Source: Coriobacteriales bacterium (GTDB taxonomy: Bacteria; Actinomycetota; Coriobacteriia; Coriobacteriales; UBA8131). From it: a stretch of DNA of 36,594 bases. Where the stretch lies: contig JAISGJ010000070.1 of the NCBI GenBank assembly GCA_031263105.1, positions 1 to 36,594 on the forward strand, in the 5' to 3' direction. This document shows positions 30,064-36,594 of this stretch, piece after piece. The position numbers and the translations under genes are program-made. The notes below the pieces were generated by a model, which saw only the letters and a list, made by a program, of their open reading frames with translations, was not told the DNA's origin and ran no database searches. Positions within the stretch are counted from its first letter, which is position 1. Each line of letters starts with the position of its first letter.

Positions 30064-30633
30064 ATGGAGTCGGCGTCCGGCGTGGGCCCTGTGCCAGCTC
30101 CGGTTCCGGCGCACGGCGTGGAGTCGGCACTCGGTGTGGCCCCTGTGCCAGCCTCAGCCTCGCCTCCGGCATCCCCCTCCGCCGCCTCCGGCCCCACGCC
30201 CGAGGAGCGGCTTCGTGCCGCACGGAGGAAGGCCGAGCGTCTCATAGGCGTGAGGGAGCGCTCCGTAGCGGAGCTGGGGCTCCGCCTCGCGCAGGCGGGC
30301 TTCGAGGAGGCGCTCGTTGCGCAGGTGGTCGGCGAGGCGCAGGCGGCAGGCCTCGTCGACGACGGGCGCTTCGCCCGCCTCTACATCGAGGGGAAGAAGC
30401 GGAGCGGCTGGGGCCGCTCCCGTATCGAGCAGGGGCTTGAGCGCTTCGGCATCGAGCCGGGCTGCCACGAGGGCTGCCCGGCGGCCTCCTTCAGCGACGA
30501 CGACGAGCTCGAGCGGGCACGCGCCTGCCTTGAGCGCTTCCGCTCGCGAGCGAAGGACCCCCAGGCAGCCCGCTACCGCCACCTCCTCTCCAAGGGATTC
30601 TCCCCCCAGATCGCCCGCCGGGCAGTCCTGTAA
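30064..30633 (+). CDS. recX: Regulatory protein RecX
   Basis: Downstream of recA; RSVAELGLRLAQAGFEEALVAQVVGEAQAAGLVDDGRFARLYIEGKKRSGWGRSRIEQGLERFGI; C-terminal RYRHLLSKGFSPQIARRAV. Confidence 0.9.
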   Translation: MESASGVGPVPAPVPAHGVESALGVAPVPASASPPASPSAASGPTPEERLRAARRKAERLIGVRERSVAELGLRLAQAGFEEALVAQVVGEAQAAGLVDDGRFARLYIEGKKRSGWGRSRIEQGLERFGIEPGCHEGCPAASFSDDDELERARACLERFRSRAKDPQAARYRHLLSKGFSPQIARRAVL

Positions 30634-30688
30634 AGCGCCCGCACGCAGCGCGAGGCTGCGCCCAGGGAGCGCGTTGCTGCCCGCGCCC

Positions 30689-30947
30689 CACTGTCATCCC
30701 GAGCCTGCCGAGGGATCCTTGAACCCGAGCGCCCGGAAAACGCACCGCGTTTTCAGCGAGGACGGGCCGACAGGCCCACGGGACCCGAGCGCCCGGAAAA
30801 CGCACCGCGTTCTCAGCGAGGACGGGCCGACAGGCCCACGGAACCCGCAGTGTCCAACCGCAGGTCGGGAGGCCCTTCGACCTGCGGTCGACCGCTGGCG
30901 CGGTCGAGGATTCCTCGGCGGGCCTCGGAATGACAATAGGGTGTGAA
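30689..30947. repeat. Dispersed intergenic palindromic element (copy 5) with internal 60-bp tandem duplication
   Basis: ccactgtcatcccgagcctgccgaggg ... gcctcggaatgacaatagggtgtgaac; 60-bp unit repeated at 30721-30780 and 30781-30840 with two mismatches. Confidence 0.9.
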
Positions 30948-31064
30948 CGGCAACTACGGAGGTGGCGTGAGTGCACTAATTCTCAATTTCCAGTAGACCT
31001 CGGCGCAAAAACAGTGATAATGGGGAACCTGCAAAGTCTCACTGTGAAAGGATGTGGTATCGAC

Positions 31065-32633
31065 ATGGTCATCGGTATTCCCCTGGAATCTGAGCCGAGG
31101 GAGACGAGGGTCGCCGCAACGCCGAAGTCGGTTGCGCAGCTTGTCAAGCTCGGTTATGAGGTGCGCATCGAGGCCGGGGCAGGGGCGAAGGCGGCCTTTC
31201 CCGACGATGCCTATGTCGCTGCCGGGGCCGAGGTCGCAGACCGGGCAACGACATGGGCCAGCGACGTCGTGGCGAAGATAAACCCGCCATCCGACGAGGA
31301 GCTTGCCGCCATGAAGGCAGGCGCCTTCCTTGTCAGCCTCATCGCCGCGCCGCGCTCGCCGGAGCTTCTGGAGAAACTGGCGGCCGCGAGGCTGACCGTC
31401 CTTGCGATGGACTCCGTCCCCCGTATCTCGCGGGCCCAGTCCCTCGACGTGATCTCCTCGATGGCGAACATCGGCGGGTACCGGGCCATCATCGAGGCCG
31501 CCCATGAGTTCGGCTCCTTCTTCACGGGCCAGGTCACGGCGGCGGGCAAAGTGCCTCCCGCCAAGGTCTTCGTCTCCGGGGCCGGCGTCGCCGGCCTCGC
31601 CGCCATCGGCACGGCGCGCGCCCTCGGGGCCATCGTGCGCGCCACGGACATCCGCATCGAGGCGGCCGAGCAGGTGGAGTCGATGGGCGCCGAGTTCGTC
31701 GCCGTCCAGTCAGCCGACCAGCAGCGGTCCACCGACGGCTATGCCAAGGAGGCATCCGAGGACTACGCCGCCGCCGCCGCCCTCATGTATGCCGAACAGG
31801 CACAGGACGTCGACATCATCGTGACGACCGCCCTCATCCCCGGCAGGCCCGCACCCCGCCTCGTCACCGAGGAGATGGTCGCCTCGATGAAGCCGGGTTC
31901 CGTCATCGTCGATATGGCGGCCGCCGCAGGCGGGAACGTCGCCGGCTCCAAGCCCGACGAGATCGTGGTGACCAAGAACGACGTGAGGATAATCGGCTAC
32001 ACGGACCTGCCGGGGCGTCTGCCCACGCAGTCCTCGCAGCTGTTCGCCACGAACATCGTCAACCTCATGAAGCTGCTCACGCCTGCCAAGGACGGCAGCC
32101 TCGTGCTCGACTTCGAGGACGCCGTGCAGCGCGGCATGACCGTCGTGCGCGACGGGGAGGTGACCTGGCCGCCCCCGCAGGTCGCGGTCTCGGCCGCCCC
32201 CGCGCAGGCGCAGGCGCAGGAGGCCCCCGTGCCCGCGAAGAAGGAGAAGAAGCCGCCTGACCCCAAGGCCACCTATGGCCTCCTGGCCCTTGCCGCCGCC
32301 GCCCTGCTGGCACTGTTCTTCTTCTCGCCCGCAGGGCTGCTCGGCCACTTCATGGTGTTCATGCTGTCGGTCGTCATCGGTTTCTATGTCATCGGCAACG
32401 TCTCCCATTCGCTGCACACGCCGCTGATGAGCGTCACGAACGCCATTTCCGGCATCATCGTCGTCGGCTGCCTTGTGGGCCTGACGATGGTCGATAAGGG
32501 CGGGTCCGTGACGGACGGCATGAACCTCCCCATCGTCGTCCTGTCGGTTGCGGGCATCCTGCTCGCCTCCATCAACGTCTTCGGCGGCTTCACCGTGACC
32601 GACCGCATGCTCAAGATGTTCAGGAAGGGGTGA
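31065..32633 (+). CDS. pntA: NAD(P) transhydrogenase subunit alpha
   Basis: [63 protein letters not shown]-terminal TM region. Confidence 0.96.
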   Translation: MVIGIPLESEPRETRVAATPKSVAQLVKLGYEVRIEAGAGAKAAFPDDAYVAAGAEVADRATTWASDVVAKINPPSDEELAAMKAGAFLVSLIAAPRSPELLEKLAAARLTVLAMDSVPRISRAQSLDVISSMANIGGYRAIIEAAHEFGSFFTGQVTAAGKVPPAKVFVSGAGVAGLAAIGTARALGAIVRATDIRIEAAEQVESMGAEFVAVQSADQQRSTDGYAKEASEDYAAAAALMYAEQAQDVDIIVTTALIPGRPAPRLVTEEMVASMKPGSVIVDMAAAAGGNVAGSKPDEIVVTKNDVRIIGYTDLPGRLPTQSSQLFATNIVNLMKLLTPAKDGSLVLDFEDAVQRGMTVVRDGEVTWPPPQVAVSAAPAQAQAQEAPVPAKKEKKPPDPKATYGLLALAAAALLALFFFSPAGLLGHFMVFMLSVVIGFYVIGNVSHSLHTPLMSVTNAISGIIVVGCLVGLTMVDKGGSVTDGMNLPIVVLSVAGILLASINVFGGFTVTDRMLKMFRKG

Positions 32634-32637
32634 GAAC

Positions 32638-34065
32638 ATGAGCGTCTCTTTGATAAACGGCTCCTTCATCGTCGCGGGCCTGCTCTTCATCCTCGCGCTG
32701 GCCGGCCTCTCGAAGCATGAGACCTCCAAGCGGGGCAACATCCTCGGCGCCCTCGGCATGGCGCTCGCGCTCGTCTTCACCGTACTCGGTGTCGTCTTCG
32801 GCACTGCCTCCGGCGCATTCCCTGTGGCGCCGGCCGCTCCCCCGTGGGCGATCGGTGCCATCCTTGTCGCGGTGGCCGTCGGCGGCGTCATCGGCGTGAT
32901 GCGCGCCCTGCGCGTCGAGATGACAGGGATGCCCGAGCTCATCGCCCTGTTCCATAGCTTCGTCGGCCTGGCGGCCGTGCTCGTCGGCTGGACGACCTAT
33001 GCTGCGGCCTTTGCCAAGGGGCACTTCGACCCGCTGCACTCGGGCGAGCTCTTCATAGGGGTGTTCATCGGCGCGGTCACGTTCACCGGCTCGATCATCG
33101 CCTATCTCAAGCTGTCGGCCAAGATGAGGTCCGCCCCCCTGATGCTGCCCGCCCATAACCTGCTGAACCTCGGCGCCCTCGTGGCCTTTGTCGTCCTGAC
33201 GGTGCTGTTCGTGCTGTACCCCGCAGGGACGGGCGGCCTCGTCCTTTTGTCCGTCATGACGCTCCTCGCGTTGCTTCTGGGCCTTCACCTGGTCGCCTCC
33301 ATCGGCGGTGGCGACATGCCCGTGGTCGTCTCGATGCTCAACTCCTATTCCGGTTGGGCCGCCGCCGCCGCCGGCTTCACGCTGGACAACGACCTGCTCA
33401 TCATCACGGGGGCCCTGGTCGGCTCGTCGGGCGCCTACCTGTCCTACATCATGTGCAAGGCGATGAACCGCTCCTTCATCTCCGTCATAGCGGGCGGCTT
33501 CGGCTCCGACGGCGCGGTCGTCGGCGAGCAGAAGGACTATGGGGAGCACCGCGAGATCAGTGCCGCCGATGCCGCCGACCTGCTCAAGGGCGCCTCGTCG
33601 GTCATCATCGCGCCGGGCTACGGCATGGCGGTCGCCCAGGCCCAGGGGACGGTCGCCGACCTGACGAGCAGGCTGCAGGCGCAGGGCGTCAACGTCCGCT
33701 TCGGCATCCATCCGGTGGCGGGGCGCCTGCCCGGCCACATGAACGTGCTGCTCGCCGAGGCCAAGGTGCCCTATGACATTGTGCTGGAGATGGACGAGAT
33801 AAACGAGGACTTCGCCGAGACCGACGTCGTGCTCGTCATCGGCGCCAACGACACGGTCAACCCTGCAGCCTCCGAGGACCCCGCCTCGCCCATCGCCGGG
33901 ATGCCCGTCCTCGAGGTATGGAAGGCCGCCCAGGTCATCGTGTTCAAGCGCTCGATGGCCACAGGCTATGCCGGTGTGCAGAACCCCCTGTTCTTCAAGG
34001 AGAACACCACCATGCTCTTCGGCGATGCCAAGGAGCGGGTCGCGGACATCGTCAGCGCGTTGTAG
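32638..34065 (+). CDS. pntB: NAD(P) transhydrogenase subunit beta
   Basis: [75 protein letters not shown]. Confidence 0.97.
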   Translation: MSVSLINGSFIVAGLLFILALAGLSKHETSKRGNILGALGMALALVFTVLGVVFGTASGAFPVAPAAPPWAIGAILVAVAVGGVIGVMRALRVEMTGMPELIALFHSFVGLAAVLVGWTTYAAAFAKGHFDPLHSGELFIGVFIGAVTFTGSIIAYLKLSAKMRSAPLMLPAHNLLNLGALVAFVVLTVLFVLYPAGTGGLVLLSVMTLLALLLGLHLVASIGGGDMPVVVSMLNSYSGWAAAAAGFTLDNDLLIITGALVGSSGAYLSYIMCKAMNRSFISVIAGGFGSDGAVVGEQKDYGEHREISAADAADLLKGASSVIIAPGYGMAVAQAQGTVADLTSRLQAQGVNVRFGIHPVAGRLPGHMNVLLAEAKVPYDIVLEMDEINEDFAETDVVLVIGANDTVNPAASEDPASPIAGMPVLEVWKAAQVIVFKRSMATGYAGVQNPLFFKENTTMLFGDAKERVADIVSAL

Positions 34066-34124
34066 CCGGGGCGCAACCTGTCCCGTCGCCCCGACAGGCC
34101 GCCCCAGCTTGCAAGGAGCCTCGT

Positions 34125-36434
34125 TTGCCCATACGCACGGTACAGTCAAACTGCCACTACTGCGGCTACCTTTGCGGCTTCTGGGCCACGGTCGAGGACG
34201 GGCCTTCCGGCCAGCGGCTTGTCGGCCTTGCCCCGGACCCCTCGCGCTACCCGTACAGTGAGCGCATCACGAACGGCTGCCTGCGCTGGCGCATGAACCT
34301 CGAGCAGATAGACGCGCCCGAGCGTGTGAACCACCCGTTGCGCCGGGCAGGGGAGCGCGGCGGCGGCCAATGGGAGCGTGTCGGCTGGGACGAGGCCCTC
34401 GACGACATCGCGGCCCGTCTCCAGGACCTGGCCCGCAGGCACGGCCCCCAGACGCTCGCCTCCGCCATCGGCGGGCCGCACGCGACGTACTGGCCTCTGC
34501 ACCGCTTCCTCAACCTCTTCGGCACGCCCAACAACATGGGCATCGGCCAGATATGCTGGAACACCCGCATCTGGATGGACTGCCTCGCCTACGGCTGGCC
34601 CATCGAGGTCGCCTTCGACCCTGCGGTGACCGGTGCGCTCTTTTTGTGGGGCACCAACCCTGCCGAGAGCGACAACCTGCTGTTCTGGCGCACCCTGCTG
34701 ACGATGGACAAGGAGCGGACCCCCCTCGTCGTCATCGACCCGCGCACGACGCGCACCGCCCGCATCGCCACGCTGCACCTCGCACCGCGCCCCGGCACGG
34801 ACTGCACGCTGGCCCTGGCGCTCATCCGCCAGATCGTCGCGACGGGCCGCACCGACCGCGCCTTCGTCGAGCGCTGGTGCCACGGCTACGACGAGCTCGT
34901 CGAGCACGTGGACCCCTACACCCTGGAGCGCGCCGAGGAGGTGACGGGCGTTGCCGCCGCAGACGTCGCCGAGGCCGCGCGCCTGTTCTCCGAGCCCGCC
35001 CCCACGGCCCTGCTCTCCGGGCGCGGCATCGACCAGCTCGGGCCGAACACCGCGCCCACGCACCGTGCGCTCTCCATCCTGCGCGCCGTCACCGGCGACG
35101 TCGACCGTGCGGGGGCCTGCCTCGTCGAGGGCATGAGCGACTTCGTCCCCGAGATAGACCTGGAGATGAGCGCGTGGCTTGCCCCCGAGCAGCGTGCCGC
35201 CCAGCTCAACATCGGGCATAGCGCGTTGCAGAGCTATCCCGGCTACGAGGGGGCCTCGCTGCTCACGGGGCGCTTCGGTAAGCGCCTCCCGATGCGCTAC
35301 CTCACCTCCGCCCATCCCAACCTGGTCTGGCGGGCGATGCTCACGGGCGAGCCCTATCCCGTGCGCGCCCTCATCTGCATGGCGGCGAACCCGCTCGTCA
35401 CCTATGCCGACGCCCATCTCGTCCACGAGGCGCTGGCCTCGCTCGATCTGCTCGTCGTGCTCGAGTACTACCTCACGCCCACCGCCCAGATGGCGGACTA
35501 CGTGCTGCCGAGCGCCGGTGCCTTCGAACGGCCGCTCATCCAGGCGCACGGAGGGGTCGCGAACTTCTGCTACGGCGGGGCGGCGGCCGTGGAGCCCTAC
35601 CACGAGCGCAAGGCGGACTACGACGTCTTCCGGGCCCTCGGCATCCGCCTGGGGCAGGAGGAGCACTGGCCGGACGAGACCCTGCAACAGGCTATCGAGC
35701 GCACCCTGGCCCCCGCCGGAATCACTTGGGAGCAATGGCGCACACGCGGCATCTACGTCCCTTCGCCCCACTTCGCCAAACACGAGTTCCCCAGTGAGCC
35801 CCCGATTCGCCCCGCCCTGCGCGAGCAGCACCCCGTAGGGGACGGCGTCCTCGACGTCCCGCCACAAGCCAATCAAGGAAACGGAACCAATGCGGGCGCT
35901 CCCGGCACCCTCCGAGGCTTCTCGACCACGACAGGCAAATTGGAGCTTGCCTGCGAGTACCTCGATTCCCTCGGCGGCGGAAGGCTGCCCTCACCCGTTC
36001 CCCTCCCCTCCGACGCCCGGCGCCCCTACACGATGATAACCGGCGCACGCACACAGCCCTACTGGGCCTCCTCGTACTTCAACAACCCGCACTTCCGCGC
36101 CCTGCACCCCGAGCCCACCGTCCAAATGAGCGCAGCGACACTCGCCGCCGCCGGCCTCGCAGAGGGCCAGTGGGTCGAGCTCTCCACCGAGCGCGGATGC
36201 GCCCGCTTCAAAGCCGAGCCCGCCGAAATCCTCGACAACGTCCTCAGCGTCGAGTACGGCTGGTGGTACCCCGAACACCCACAAGGCGAGCCCCACCTCT
36301 CAGGCCTCTGGCACTCGAACATAAACGCCCTCACAAACGCCGACATCGAACACTGCGAGCCCCTCATCGGCTCCTGGTCCTACAACGCCATCCCCTGCGC
36401 CATGGCCCCCGCAGCCTCTCCCCAAGGCGCGTAG
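34125..36434 (+). CDS. Molybdopterin-dependent oxidoreductase (DMSO reductase superfamily), cytoplasmic, acetylene hydratase/catechol dehydroxylase-like
   Basis: N-terminal 4Fe-4S motif CHYCGYLC...NGCLRW; VNHPLRRAGERGGGQWERVGWDEALDDIAARLQ; LWGTNPAESDNLLFWRTL; VIDPRTTRTA; C-terminal molydopterin-dinucleotide-binding region. No Tat signal. TTG start. Confidence 0.92.
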   Translation: MPIRTVQSNCHYCGYLCGFWATVEDGPSGQRLVGLAPDPSRYPYSERITNGCLRWRMNLEQIDAPERVNHPLRRAGERGGGQWERVGWDEALDDIAARLQDLARRHGPQTLASAIGGPHATYWPLHRFLNLFGTPNNMGIGQICWNTRIWMDCLAYGWPIEVAFDPAVTGALFLWGTNPAESDNLLFWRTLLTMDKERTPLVVIDPRTTRTARIATLHLAPRPGTDCTLALALIRQIVATGRTDRAFVERWCHGYDELVEHVDPYTLERAEEVTGVAAADVAEAARLFSEPAPTALLSGRGIDQLGPNTAPTHRALSILRAVTGDVDRAGACLVEGMSDFVPEIDLEMSAWLAPEQRAAQLNIGHSALQSYPGYEGASLLTGRFGKRLPMRYLTSAHPNLVWRAMLTGEPYPVRALICMAANPLVTYADAHLVHEALASLDLLVVLEYYLTPTAQMADYVLPSAGAFERPLIQAHGGVANFCYGGAAAVEPYHERKADYDVFRALGIRLGQEEHWPDETLQQAIERTLAPAGITWEQWRTRGIYVPSPHFAKHEFPSEPPIRPALREQHPVGDGVLDVPPQANQGNGTNAGAPGTLRGFSTTTGKLELACEYLDSLGGGRLPSPVPLPSDARRPYTMITGARTQPYWASSYFNNPHFRALHPEPTVQMSAATLAAAGLAEGQWVELSTERGCARFKAEPAEILDNVLSVEYGWWYPEHPQGEPHLSGLWHSNINALTNADIEHCEPLIGSWSYNAIPCAMAPAASPQGA

Positions 36435-36494
36435 CGCCGCCCTCCTACGACCTCCATACCCGCCACGACCAAGGCGCCTAGTAGTCTGATTCAA

Positions 36495-36593
36495 CTAAGT
36501 ATCAGGATATAGTCTATGGAGATGCACCCTCGCATCCTCTGCGGTGAACTGCCACTTGACCGCGCCCTTGGCATTGTTGCGGTCATCCTGCCA
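36495..36593 (-). mobile_element. C-terminal end of an IS630-like transposase, running off the window
   Basis: Minus-strand translation WQDDRNNAKGAVKWQFTAEDARVHLHRLYPDT*; the WxFTxEDARxxLxxLYP ending is typical of IS630-type transposases. Confidence 0.6.
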
Positions 36594-36594
36594 G

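Overview
High-GC chromosomal window, probably from an anaerobic Coriobacteriia/Eggerthellaceae-type actinobacterium (inferred from gene content, not proven). It carries a divergent membrane-LuxR regulator and Tat-lipoprotein flavoprotein reductase pair, htpG, then an AraC regulator followed by a tightly coupled nine-gene operon (about 7258-16562). Downstream lie ftsK, a cluster of small membrane or secreted hypotheticals, a RodZ-like HTH protein, yajQ, a frameshifted rimO, pgsA, the cinA C-terminal domain, recA (with LexA box), recX, pntAB, a DMSO-reductase-superfamily molybdoenzyme and the end of a transposase. The most exciting feature is the nine-gene operon. It combines a complete FecBCD-like iron-chelate/tetrapyrrole ABC importer, an exporter-fold ABC half-transporter and two substrate-binding lipoproteins with a minimal nitrogenase-like reductase: a highly canonical NifH-like Fe protein plus two very short (about 231 and 268 aa) component-1-like subunits. 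Those subunits appear to supply a 3+1 Cys cluster site and lack the FeMo-cofactor domain. I propose an ATP-dependent low-potential reductase acting on an imported metal chelate, corrinoid or tetrapyrrole. The second theme is a family of dispersed, palindrome-rich intergenic elements ending in TGTCATTCCGAGCC/GGCTCGGAATGACA, whose terminal units have expanded into 18- and 19-bp tandem arrays. No tRNA, rRNA or CRISPR was recognised.
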